Positions 10,507 through 21,533 of a stretch of 62,588 nt of DNA are shown here, piece after piece. This DNA is from Triparma columacea (lineage: Eukaryota; Sar; Bolidophyceae; Parmales; Triparmaceae). The DNA is taken from contig BRYA01000135.1 in assembly GCA_030267965.1 (NCBI GenBank), forward strand, positions 34,505-97,092. Direction: 5' to 3'. Numbering within the stretch: the stretch's first letter is position 1; every line of letters starts with the position of its first letter. The position numbers and the translations under genes were made by a program. Under the pieces are notes generated by a model. That model saw only the letters and a list, made by a program, of their open reading frames with translations, made no database searches and was not told where the DNA came from.

Positions 10507-11650
10507 TTATATAAAGTTTGGAGCTGGAGCTGTCGAAACCTTCCGTTTGTGTTCAGGCTTAACCAGCTCGTTCCTCAACCATTCCGGTCTATCGGTCAGC
10601 GCACCAGTCGCGTGGAGGCGAGGGAAGACATCAATATCGACTTCCTCGTTCACTCCCAGCAACCAGCAGCACATCCCTCTCCTCAAAAAGTGATCCACCA
10701 GCTTGGGTTGCATGAAGAGCTTCGAGGGCCTGCCTCCGATGAGAAGGTTGAGGAAACGGCAGAGCCACATGGGGAGCATCTTGAGCTCGTCCTTGATCCT
10801 TTCAGCGTCGACGTTGTCAGCGGCCATCCCGAAAATCTGGAAGTCCACCTTGACGAAGGGGAGAATGCAAGTGAAATAGAGAACGTAAGTGATGAGCAGT
10901 TCCTCCACGCTGCAGATGGTTGGGAGGTCCTTGTACTTCTGTAGCTTGTTGTTGATCTTCTTCTTTAGGCTAAACCAACATGTGGCGCCGTTCGAGACCC
11001 TATTGTGCTTCTGGAGGAGCTGGTAGATCATGGAGTTGAGCTCCTCGCTGTCTTGCTTAACCTCAACGATAAGCCCCATGTTGTCTGGGATGAGGTCTAG
11101 AACCTCAGTGAAGAGGGGGATCCGGAGGCCGTCGGCGTCTTTCCTCTGATCCTCCGAGGGAACGATGGGGGGGAGCTCGGCGAAGGGGAGATCGTTGACA
11201 TGGCCGTCGATCCCTCCACACATCCTCTTGAAGGTGCCATCGTGGAATACGACTGCATGGGTTAAGGAAAGCAAAATTGTGAGCAAAAAGGGGCGAAGTG
11301 GCGGCCTGCACACTATCGACATGCCGCAGTATCCAGCCTGCTTTGCCTGACGCCTCTCTCGTCCACCCACCTATCTGCTTATCCTTGGTTAGCCAGACAT
11401 CCAACTCGATCACGTGTACACCGACATCAAGAGCGCGCTTGAATGCGAGAATCGTGTTCTCCGGGAAGCCCTCGTCCTTCGATCCACGGTGCCCAATGAG
11501 GACAGACTCACGAAGCTGCTGGGAGAGCGCAGAATCCTTGGCAAACCTCTTGCCCCCGAACCGGAGCAGGAGTCCAGAGATGATGATGTAGAGCAGCCAA
11601 CATCCTGCAATCGCTATTCCGGCGATTTCGCCTCCTGAAAGCTCCACCAT
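10507..11650 (-). CDS. Glycerophosphodiester phosphodiesterase, membrane-anchored
   Basis: Two exons, 11371-11650 and 10507-11252, joined in phase 1, which restores TKDKQI-VVFHDGT. The product is about 341 residues. A single N-terminal hydrophobic segment (AGIAIAGCWLLYIIISGLLL) likely anchors it. The catalytic domain then shows GHRGSKDEGFPENT (catalytic His-Arg, Glu), VIELDVWLTKD (metal-binding Glu and Asp) and VFHDGT (second His). These enzymes hydrolyse glycerophosphodiesters such as glycerophosphocholine to glycerol-3-phosphate and the alcohol. The gene is head to head with a glycerophosphocholine acyltransferase-like gene, 79 bp between starts, which supports glycerophosphocholine as substrate by inference. 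Confidence 0.88.
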
Positions 11651-11729
11651 ATGAAAAACTGAAAGTGGCCAAACTTGGATCTGTTCTTGACTAAATAAGT
11701 TAGCACCTGTAGTTACCTGGGAGGTTACT
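11651..11729. promoter_or_regulatory. Shared divergent promoter region of GDPD and GPC acyltransferase genes
   Basis: Only 79 bases separate the two start codons, so both core promoters and leaders must lie here or overlap the coding ends. No specific motif is claimed. Confidence 0.45.
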
Positions 11730-12919
11730 ATGGATCCTACCTACATTCACACGGGGGAGGTGATGCACAAGCGAGCCAGTGGGGCTAGAGATATTGTGCT
11801 TCAGGAAGCCCTCAACAAGATATCTTCGAAAGTATCCCATTTCGAGAAGGAGGGGTTGAGGAAGACTTCCTTCAGCATTGGCGTTTTGAACGTGGCGCTC
11901 ACGGCATATGTAATCGGGAAGTGGCCTGAGCTATATTGGTGCCTATATCTGGTGAGTTGGGGGGGGGGGGGGGGGCAGACTTGGTGCAAGCAAGCGAGAT
12001 GCGATAATATACAAAAAGGCCGCAGGGTTGCGTTCTGCTTCGCCAGGGATGTCGGGGGCCCCGGTGACCCGGATGTCTTGGGGAGCGTTATGGACCTCAC
12101 TAATAAGCCTCTCCTCCCTCCTTCCCACTGAAGACAAAGGCCATCGTAATGGTTTTCTATAAGCTTATATTTGTTTGGTACCCTGCGAGGCAACACTACT
12201 TCTTCCTGGATTTCTGTTGGATTAGCAATGGGATCTTTTTCTTCCTGTTTGTTCTACTTCTGCTCGAATGGACTTCGCCCGCGGTGACGCAAAACCTCTT
12301 CCTCATCTTTTTTGCGGTCGCAAATGGGCCCCTTGCGTGGAGCGTCATCGCCTTGCAGAATAAACTGGTCTTTCATAACTTCGAGTGGACCTCCACGCTG
12401 TTCATCCACATGTCCCCTGGTCTGGCGTCTTGGGGTATACACTGGAACAGAGAGAGAGTTCTGGAAGTATGGGGCTCAAGATTCGAGGATTACACACAAG
12501 CCTCCACCACTGATCTCTTTCTGATGGGTTGGGGATACTACTGCGCGTGGTGGGCGTGCTTTACGGCCTGGATGCTTCTCAGGGGACTTCACTATCCGGA
12601 ACAGGGCTACGAAACGGTCTTCGATGCCCTCGCAAAAGCGCATAAGTTCGAAGAAATCAAGCCTTTTAAGGGGAGAGGGCTAAGGACGCAAATCACAATC
12701 TACATGGCGCTTCACTTTCTAGCTTGCACAGTAACGTTCGGCTGGAGCTGCATTATGTGGAAATCCCAAATCGCCCACACTGCCTTCCTAGTTTTGTGCT
12801 TCCTATCCGCAGTCATCCAGGGGAGCTCTTGGTACCTCTACGCGATTCAAAGGGCAGCCGTCAAGCAGATCGAGCAACTCATGGACGAAAAAGCTAATTC
12901 ACCGAAGAACACCGTGTAG
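11730..12919 (+). CDS. Glycerophosphocholine acyltransferase-like membrane protein (GPC1 / DUF2838 family)
   Basis: Two exons, 11730-11951 and 12134-12919, joined in phase 0, giving about 335 residues. The intron holds a G tract of more than ten bases. After a soluble N-terminus the protein has about eight membrane segments. Family marks include FYKLIFVWYPARQHYFFLDFCW, NGPLAWSVIALQNKLVFHN and FIHMSPGL with a conserved His and Pro, and a GYYCAWWACFTAWM helix. Members acylate glycerophosphocholine with acyl-CoA to make lysophosphatidylcholine, an entry to phosphatidylcholine remodelling in the ER. The head-to-head partner degrades glycerophosphodiesters, so the pair could control the fate of the same compound. 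The family call rests on remembered motifs. Confidence 0.8.
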
Positions 12920-13674
12920 GTGGGGGGTGACGAGGGAGGGGAGAATCAGTAGGGAGGAGGCTTGTGTAATGTCAGTGTGGTCCTTCTCCTCCAGCATAAT
13001 AAAGCTTTTTCATCTGCTGCACTGAAATGTAAGCAAAAGATTTGACTTATCAGCTATCCCTTGGGCTGCTGATACTTGCAAATCGAAAATCAGCAAAATT
13101 AAATTGTCTATTTTATTCCTAAAAAATACACTATGCTATTAATAATCAACAATATAAATTCACTTATTATTTAAGATAATATAAAACTTTTTTTGACATC
13201 TCAAAAATATAATTTTAGTAATTGCTCAAAATACCTTGATATATACAATAATATCATCTTGTACTACTATAAATTATTTAAATAATTTATAAAACTTTAA
13301 GAATGATTTGAAGTTTATCAGATGTGTGAAACATATCTCTATATAATTTGTTGTATTGTATTAATTAAAACTCAAGTCTTGATACATATGTCAAGATATT
13401 TGAGTAAATATAAACAATTCGGATGATTTTTGAAATATGTTGCGAGCAAAATTTGATTTCTTTGAGCGCTAAGGTGTCGGAGTGAGACTTCGGTAAGTTA
13501 AATGGGTATGAATAGTGTCAAACAAGTGTTCTTTTGCGGATCGTCTCATAAGCCGCTGCCGTTTTTGTACACCACTGATAGTTTTATCAAAGAGAAACAA
13601 TTTGACACGGTGTTGAAGAAACAAAAAAATTGACGCTTTTAGTTTCATATAGGAATTCCTTAGGTAATTTTGCA
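12920..13674. other. Gene-free region with a strong AT-rich island
   Basis: From about 13060 to 13470 the sequence is very AT-rich, by eye roughly a fifth G+C, while flanking genes are well above half. It contains runs of A and T and TAATAT/ATTATT-like words, with no long open frame, rRNA or tRNA. The preceding part holds the acyltransferase 3' end with AATAAAG near 13000. This contrast is unique in the window. Confidence 0.6.
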
Positions 13675-16600
13675 TCAAAAGTTGTGCGAGATATTGTCAA
13701 AGATGTTCACATACTGCCTGGTGGGGCTGACTGCCCCGTTTCCCCTCATCCTCTTGGTCGGCGACTCGGTCCTCTTGACCTTTCTCCCCCTGTGCCCGCC
13801 GGCGCTGTTGCCCTTTCCTGCCTTCTTATTATTTGTGGCTGGTTTCGTGGGCTTCCTTGGGAGGCTTGGTAGGTTGTCAAGGTAGGCGCCGTCTATGGTG
13901 AGCTCGACGGCCTTGGGCCTCTCTACGATGGGTGGTTCTTCCTTTCTATTCTTGATTCTAGATTTCACTACTCCCGTTAGGCCCAAGCTCAGTCCGAAGC
14001 TGCCGGTGCTTCCAGCACTTCCTGCCCGGCTGTGGCTGTTGCTCCCCTTGCTGCTTTCCATCCCAAGGGCTTGGGGACGGAGTTCCCAGCCGACCTTCAT
14101 GAGTTCGCTCATTTGCATGCCAGAGTTCACCCTGGCGTTATAGGCGACAGGGTCAACCACGACCGCGTTCTCCTTGGTTCCGTTGCCTCCGTTCATGCGC
14201 TGGTTGATCGAGGCAAGAAGGTCCCAATCGGAATCATCAAGGGAGAGCGACTTGGCGCTGTTGGTGAGGCTCATTCTCTCAATGGAGAGGTCTGCGATGC
14301 TGTTATTAACGCTGAGCCTGCTGATTGAACCTAGGCTGTCCCTGGTTGAGGGCCTTGACCTCTTGTTGTTCCTGCCCGTGCCTTCGATTCTCTGGGTGTT
14401 GCCCTCATCCTCGGTCGCATATGGCACGGCGACACCAGGCCAGACTCTCCCGTCTTTGTTGCCAGACGGTGAGGTGGTCGAAGGCGGCTGTGGATTTTGG
14501 GTTTGGGGGATCGTTACGGTGAGGGCAGGCTTGGTCCCGGCTGCTGAGGCTGCAATGGCTGCTTCAATCGCTGCGTCTCCGAACACCGTCCATTGCTTGT
14601 TGATGGGCTTCGTGGGGCAGTTGTTCACCATGCTGTTCGCCCATTCCTCATCAGCAATCTCCTTCACTGACTTGATGCTCGCCTTCCTATTGTTGCCGAG
14701 CCTTCCTTTGATTTCGGGTGTCTTGGTAGCGGCATTCACCCCACCCCCACCCTCTTCCCCGTCTGCCCCTTTTCCGCCAACATTGGACTTCTTGACGGTC
14801 TTACTAAAGTCTCCGCCGCCGAGATCCCCGAGGCTCATGTCGCTATGGTCTAGAGGCGTGTTGGGTATGGAGAACGACATGAGGTCGCTCCCCAAGGATT
14901 CAATACTCCCTAAAGCAAGGCCTCCTCCACGCTCGATGGCGGGCGCATCGACGTTTGGGACGCGAGGTGAGGTTGCAGCGGAGTGAGGCTTGTTGATGGC
15001 CTCGAGGGAGGTCTCATTCATGGAGAGGGAGTTGAAGCTGATGCCGAGGACAGAGGTGTCGATGGTGTTGTTGGCTGTGGGATCAGGGTTGAAATTCAAC
15101 GAATTAGATGCAAGACTGAGCTCCCCGTGTGATTGGAGCAGCTCATCCTCGTCTAGGTTGGGGTGTTCCATGCGGAACTTTGCGAATGCGGCGTTGGCAG
15201 AGGACTGGGAGGAGTTGATGACACTATCCTCGATTACGTATTCCTCGCTGTACATGTCTTCCTCCTCAGAATCCGGCGTCTCAGGACTCTTGATCTTTCT
15301 GCGGCTCTTCCTGGTCCTGTTGCTAGACCTGGAGGATGGCTTGGAGGTGGAGGTTGCGTTGTCGTTTAATGTCTTCAAGTCTCGTTGAGAGAGGATAATG
15401 TTCGAGAAGAGCTTTTCGCGCTCAACTTCGACGTCGAGGACCTTCTTAGTCATCATCATGGCGTTCATTTCTACTTCCTCCTTTTCCACGCTGTCCTCTA
15501 GCTTGTCAACATCAATGTCGAGTTTGAGGTCGAAGGCGGGGGCCGCGGCGGCTTCGCCGCTCGAGCTATTGGTCGAATCATGAGACTCCCTGAGCGGTGT
15601 AACAGAGGGAAGGTCCCTACCTATCGTGGAGAAGATACTGTGCACAAGTTCCTCAGGTTGCGCCAGCACCTCCCTGGTGGCTTCTTCGCCTACTGAGGTG
15701 ATCTTTGACCCCGACTTTGTTCGGGTGCGGCATGCAGCGCTTGGGCGGCTCCCGGGGCGGCTACTCTTCTTCTTTGGGGGGGACGGCTGCTGGTGGTGCT
15801 GGCTGGATGTCGAAACGTTGGATCCACTAGAGTCAGAGGATGACGTTGAAGAGGAGGACGCAGACTTGCTCAGGACTTTTGGGGGGCTTCGAATCTGGGC
15901 GGTTGTCATTTGGGGGGTTGCAGTACTCAATGTGGGGTGGGGGTTGATTGAGGGTAGTGCTTGTTGCTGAGGTTGCTGAGGTTGCTGCGATTGCTGTTGC
16001 TGTTGCTGAGGTTGCTGTTGCTGTTGTTGCTGAGGTTGCTGTTGCTGTTGTTGCTGTTGCTGTTGCTGTTGCTGTTGCGCTTGCGGTTGATGTTGCTCTC
16101 CGTACTCCTTCTTCTTGGTAGACACCAACCTGCCCACGGCCTTGCTCGAGCGGTTCGCCTTTTTACTGAGGATGCTATTGAAACGATTCTTGACGGAGTT
16201 TTCACTCCTTCCAGGCAAGAGCTTGGCAATCTCACTCCACTTGTTGCCAACGGTCTGCTGCTGCTGGATCAACAGGGCGTCCTCCGCAGGAGACCATTCG
16301 GCCTTACTCACCGACGTATCAAGGTGGTTAAGCCAGCGCTCACGGCACTGCTTCCCGGCGCGTCCGGGGAAGTGAGACGCCGAGAGCGACCACTTCTTCG
16401 CCCCGAATATGGACACCAATTTGCGGAGCAGGTTGTCCTCGTCGGAGGTCCAGGGGCCCTTGATTTGGTTCCTTCCGATCTCGGACCAGCGGTCCCGAAG
16501 GTGGATGGGCGAAAAGCCAGACAGGGCTTCATAGGAACCACAAATGCTGGCCCAGGACTTGCTGCCCAACTTCAGCACGGCCTCCCTGAGCTTGTCATCG

Positions 16601-17021
16601 TCCTCCTTGCACCAGGGCCTGGGGAGGGCCGGGCGCTCGCACGCGGAGAGATCAGGGTACATGGAGCAAAGATCGTCATCGCCGGTCACAAAGAAGTTGG
16701 GGACATCAGCAGAGGACGAGGAGGAGGTGGGCCGGCGGGCGGCCGAGGTTACGCCAGCGGGAACGTGGGGCTTCAGTTGAGACGAGAATATGCCAAGGTC
16801 GCTGAGAGAGGGGGAGGATCGGGGGTGAGAAAGGGAGGGAGGGAGGGAAGATGTAGCACCCAAAGAACACTCCGGAAAAAATGGAAGATGCAGCACAGGC
16901 CCTCACTCGCAACTACTCACTTCTCTAAGTCACTAACACCACTAGGAATGGGAAGTTCCGAAGCCTCCATCATGCACATGGAATCTTCGCCCAAAATGTC
17001 ACCTCCCCAAACCAACTCCAT
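13675..17021 (-). CDS. Three-repeat MYB (3R-MYB) transcription factor
   Basis: Two exons, 16921-17021 and 13675-16801, joined in phase 2 to give SDLEN-DLGIFSS. The open frame that continues above 16801 is intron (pyrimidine tract ending CTCTCAG). The product is about 1075 residues. Three MYB repeats lie near residues 75-230: RPWCKEDDDKLREAV with RDRWSEIG, KGPWTSDEDNLLRKLV with CRERWLNHLD, and AEWSPAEDALLIQQQ with SVKNRFNSIL. In plants and animals 3R-MYBs regulate cell-cycle genes in the nucleus. A glutamine tract follows, then long Ser/Asn-rich regions and a basic C-terminus (RGRKVKRTES). The acidic first exon is open upstream of the chosen ATG, so another upstream exon is possible. Confidence 0.85.
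15968..16088 (-). repeat. CAG/CAA tract encoding polyglutamine in the 3R-MYB
   Basis: Imperfect CAA/CAG trinucleotides, read on the minus strand, encode a glutamine stretch broken by prolines just after the third MYB repeat. A simple-repeat tract like this can vary in length between individuals. Confidence 0.85.
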
Positions 17022-17906
17022 CCCATCGTCGAGGTTGTCAAAATTGAGGGAATCATAATCCGTACACTCACTCGGTCTTGAGGACACCGAGGAGGACGAA
17101 CCATCCCGAATAAGCCTCCCACTCGACTATTAGGGCGAATAAGCAACATAATTGGGGTTAAAATCAGTCACAGAAGGCCGATGTTGCCATAATCAAAATT
17201 TCGCATGGATTATGCTCAAATTTCTCACCTTGAATGTTCCAGACTTGGTCAAATAAGACTTTTCCAGAGGTACAGACGGACGAACCTGATTGTCCTTCAT
17301 CGAGACGGGCTGAGGGCCCCCTGATGTCTTTGAATTCTCCATTCTGGAAAATTCTTCTCCGGGTTATGGTGCTGGAAGATCCCTCTTTAATCTTTCAGTG
17401 CGCTTTGAAAAGGGCAGTAATTAAGGCACACGGATTGTATCTGACCGAGTATTATGTTGAGTCGGTAGATACGGTAACCAGGCGGCTTCTCAAGGAGACC
17501 AAGAACAACAGCTTTGGTCATCCACTCACATTAAATTCTCACTCCAAAAAAATTCCCAGGGTTCCTAATCATTAACAGAGGAGGTTATACAAATAAGCAT
17601 AAACCAAATAAGCATATAACCCAATTGTTACATGTTGTTAATAAGCAACCTCCCACTCGAATTTTACCGTCTATGGTCGTACATTGATGATTAAGGTAAT
17701 TTTTGGAGTAGCTTCTACTGTTAAATTTGGCCGTTTCTAAGAACAATTACGCCACTTATGTCACAACTTCAACCGTCCCCCCCTGTCTGAATTTTCTATT
17801 TCTACTGACTTTTCTATGTTTCATTTTAACTCCATTTTAGCATCCAGACCCCAGTCCAATGGATGGTTTAGGTTTGGTTTTGGAAGCAACCATAAAGTAG
17901 CCACAT
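17022..17906. other. Divergent intergenic region; one doubtful ORF
   Basis: Lies between the MYB start (minus) and the next plus-strand gene. A plus-strand frame at 17234-17575 (113 codons) has no recognisable family, skewed composition or signal sequence, so I do not call it. An alternative upstream MYB exon could lie near 17100-17130. Confidence 0.4.
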
Positions 17907-20757
17907 ATGGCCAACAATCACCGCAACGCGTCGGATGTAAGTTTTAGACAAAGCTTTAATCATTTGGGAACATCTCCTGCGACGATGGTCTCCAAGGGTG
18001 ACAGATGGGGCTGAAAAATCAAATTAGCTTCCTTTCGCCCGAACGGGCCCCAAAGAAAATGGACAACAGAGACACACCTGAGCTATGTACACCGAATGTC
18101 CCTGTACGATGATTCTAAGATATTGACAGACACATGCATACCGATATTTATACCTACCTCTCTTTCCTCATGCGCTGGAAAACTAACCAATTGGCGGCAA
18201 CACCGACGCTTATGTTTGTCACACCATCTTTGACTCCTTGGAGACTATCGTCACCGATTAGATACAGTTAGATACAACTAGACGCTTCAAATCTCTAATA
18301 TACCGCTAATCTACTCCTAATATACTCCTAATCTACTCCTCATCCCACTTCACCCATCCCGCTTCACCCACTCTCACTCCCTAATCTCATAACCCTTATC
18401 TCACCCTGACTCCCCCCCCCCCCTCCCCTACCTGCAGAGCCGCGCAGCTAGCCTGCAACGAAAGAATGAGCAAATTGCTCTCAAATATGCTGAGGCCTGT
18501 CCTCCTAGCAGAAAGCAAGACCTCGTGCCTTTGATTCGTAAGTTTAAGGGAGACGAGGTCAAGGTGCAGGAAGAAATCGTCAAATGGTGGAATGAGCCTG
18601 CGCCCGCCGTATCGGAGCAGTGGGTGACTAAGAGTAGTACCAAGAAGAAGCCTACGAATAACGAGAATAACCCTCGCAATGCACGCAACGGTGCTGGGGG
18701 ACGCGGATTCCGCAACGCTCCTGGACGCGGCCCCCCCCAGGGTGGCCGTGGTTCCGGAGCCGAAAGGTCGCGCCGTGAGCGGCCCGCCCGCGAGGGCTTG
18801 CCCAAGCGCGCTCCTGTCGCCCCTTCTGCGTCCGCCCCCTCCCCTGCCCCTATCCCCGCTCCCATTCCCGCGCCCGCCGCCGCCGCCCCTACCCCCACCC
18901 CCGCCGCCGCCCCCGTCCCCGCCCCCCGCGGGGTGTGGGGCAAGCCCGCCCCCTCCCCCGCTCCCGCCCCCGTGCCTACCCCCACCCCCGCCCCGGCAGC
19001 CGCCAAAGAGCCGGCCAAGGCCCCTACACCGCCCCCTGCCCCCACCCCCGTGGCGGCCCCCGCTGCGGCCCCCACTCCCGCGCCTGCCCCTAGCGGCGGA
19101 AATGTTTGGTCCCTCAAAGGCTCGGCCCACCTCATTGCGGCAGAGAAGCCCAAGCCCCCTCCTCCCAAGCCCAAGCCCGTTCCTCAGCAGCAGCAGCAGC
19201 AGCGTGGAGGACGCGGAGTCCGCGGAGGCCGCGACCGCAACGGTCGCAACGCCGCGCCCCAGCAGCCTCCCGCTGCCCGCGCTCCTGCCAGTGCCGCCCC
19301 CGCCGCCCCCACAAGCGCCGCCCCTGCCGCAAGTGCCGCCCCCCAGCCCTCCCCCGCCAGTGCCGCCCCCGCGCAGGCTCCCACCCAGCCCTCCCCCATC
19401 TACGCCGCCAAGGCCAAGACCCCTCCGGCCTCCCCAGTGCGCCCCTCCCCCGTCACTGCCCCTGCCCCTGCTCCCCAGCCTGTTGCGGCTCCTGCTCCCT
19501 TGCTAAAGATGGGACGCTGGGAGCAGTCTACTGACAACAGGTGAGAATAATGGAACAAAAAACATGTGGAGGATGAAACATTTCCAAAAAAAATTAACGC
19601 AATTCGCTCGCCGCCCTTGGTTCTCGCTCGTTACAGCTCCATGGATTTTGGATTCGGAACCTTCGATGGCGACTCCACTACTGATGTGAAACCTACTAGC
19701 ACCGAAAAGAAGTCTCCCAAGACTTCCTCCCCCGCCCGCCCTCCTCCCGGCATGGGCGCCCCCCCCGGAATTATGTACGGCATGCGCCCCATCCCTGCCG
19801 GCGCCGTCATGGTATCCGAGCTCGAAGACACCCTTGACAACAAGGAGTCCGCCGCTCCTGCCCCCGCCTCCACTCCCGCTGCCCCAGAGCAGTCCGCCCA
19901 GGCCGCCACCGCCCAGAGCGCCAACCCCACCGACGCCTACAACCAGCAGCAGCAGCAGCAGATCATGAGCCAGCAATACGCCCAGTACAACATGGGAAAT
20001 TACGGCATGTACGGCCAGCAGCAGGGGCTTCAGCAGGGACAGCCCCAGCAGCAGGGACAGCTCCAGCAGCAGGGACAGGTCGCCGCCACCCCCACCCCGC
20101 CCGCCGCCGCCCCCAAGCAGGAGAACATTGCCATGGCCAACTCCCTCTACGGCGGCCAGGTCGCTACCCCTGCCGCCCCCGCCGGTACCAACATGCCCGC
20201 CGCGGCCCCCGTCCCCCCTGGTATGCCCAATGCTAACAACGTGACCCCCAACAACATGGCTGCCACGAACCCCAACGCTGCTATGTTCAACCCCGCCGCC
20301 GCCCAGATGAACCCCGCCATGTACCAATACTACCAGATGAACGGCTACGGAGCTTACGGAAACTACGGCTACGGTAACCAGCAGATGGGAATGGGATACG
20401 GAGGCTACGGCTACGACGAGTCCGCCCAGTACGGCCATCACAACAACTACAACAACCACAACGGAGGAGGAGGCTACCGCAAGAACAATCGCTACAACAA
20501 CAACAACCACCACAACAACTACAACAACAACTACCAGCAGCCTCAGTACGGTTACAACGCTATGCAGGGAGGAGCCTACGCCGACCCCTTCGCCAGGAAC
20601 GGATACCCCCAGGGCTACCAGCAGCAGCAGCCTCAGCAGCAGCAGCAGGGGGCTTCCTTCGAGAAGAAGGACGACTCCTCAAACTTCCAGGGCCAGGGCC
20701 AGGGCCAGGGCCAGGGCCAGGGCCAGGCTCCCTACCAGTACGGTGGGCAGCAGCAGG

Positions 20758-20790
<33 letters not shown>

Positions 20791-20978
20791 CTCAGCAGCA
20801 GCCTCCTCAGCAGCAGCAGCCTCCTCAGCAGCCCCCCCAGCAGCAGCAGTACGGGAATGTCCAGGCTTCCTCCACCGACACTACCATCGCCTCCCAGGCC
20901 ACCAGCCAGCCTTCTGCCGGCGGATGGGGCGGCAACGGAGGCTGGGGCAACAACAACACCAACTGGACCCAGTCTTAA
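17907..20978 (+). CDS. Low-complexity RG/Q/N-rich protein with N-terminal UBA/CUE-like segment
   Basis: Three exons, 17907-17936, 18438-19540 and 19637-20978. The 30-nt first exon encodes MANNHRNASD and joins in phase 0. The second join is phase 2. The product is about 824 residues. The N-terminus (SRKQDLVPLIRKFKGDEVKV then EEIVKWWNE) looks like a small three-helix UBA/CUE-type fold. After it come RGG-like parts, a Pro/Ala-rich stretch (about residues 115-200), a WSLKGSAHLI island, Gln tracts, a Tyr/Gly/Asn-rich zone (YGAYGNYGYGN) and a GQ repeat. Such proteins often bind RNA and condense. Similarity to Def1 or GIP1-type proteins is only a suggestion. It probably acts in cytoplasm or nucleus, as no targeting peptide is seen. 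Confidence 0.7.
20640..20855 (+). repeat. CAG and CAGGGC simple repeats (poly-Q, GQ) in coding sequence
   Basis: A CAGGGC hexamer run near 20688-20727 encodes Gly-Gln repeats. CAG runs near 20750-20850 encode glutamine tracts. Both lie in the low-complexity protein gene. Confidence 0.85.
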
Positions 20979-21533
20979 GCCAGCGATGGCCGAGCGGCCA
21001 GGAAATAGTGGAAATAGTGGAGGAGGAGGGAAGACAGCAAGGCTTCTTCGTGGTTGTTGTTGGCCAGCACCTTCACCCTCTCTTCACCCCACTCCATAGG
21101 CAATGACTCTAGTGTGCAGTTTGTTAACCTCGGGAGAACGCGGTATTATGTAGCTATGTCTAGATATAACATTAGACGCAACACGTTTTCTGCCTGAAAG
21201 TAAAGACGAGCTTCTTTTATTGCGGGCTCTTTTTCAGCCCCTCCCACCTCCCCCACCTTTGGCGGGTTCATCTCAAATTATTTGGTGAGACCTTCTTGGA
21301 TCCTATAGCCATAATACCCGCATAATATTGGACTCTTTGGCAGAAGAACTATTTCGACACCATTTGCATCATTTATACGGCTCGAAAACGCTCCTAACCT
21401 TTTCAAAATCAGATTCCGTCGAAGATGCCCCATCTTTGCAGCCTGGTAAACCTCCACCATTAAGCTCTAACCCGTCACCTATCCTCCCCCCCCCCCATCT
21501 CCCTTCATATTGACCCCCCATCAGTAGTAAATC
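20979..21533. other. Intergenic region, no gene seen
   Basis: 3' flank of the low-complexity gene and leader of the acidic protein gene. No coding or RNA gene signal was found. Confidence 0.5.

Noticed and set aside
13440..13500. Possible tRNA fragment in GCGCTAAGGTGTCGGAGTGA
   Set aside because: No cloverleaf, no T-loop box and no acceptor pairing could be built.
16802..16896. N-terminal extension of the MYB frame
   Set aside because: It is a pyrimidine-rich intron ending CTCTCAG; the exon at 16921-17021 joins in phase with acidic coding sequence.
15961..17058. 365-codon plus-strand ORF opposite the MYB gene
   Set aside because: It begins with leucine runs, which are the complement of the CAG tract, and shadows the MYB repeats.
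17234..17575. 113-codon plus-strand ORF
   Set aside because: No family, no codon or domain signal, and it lies in a divergent promoter region.
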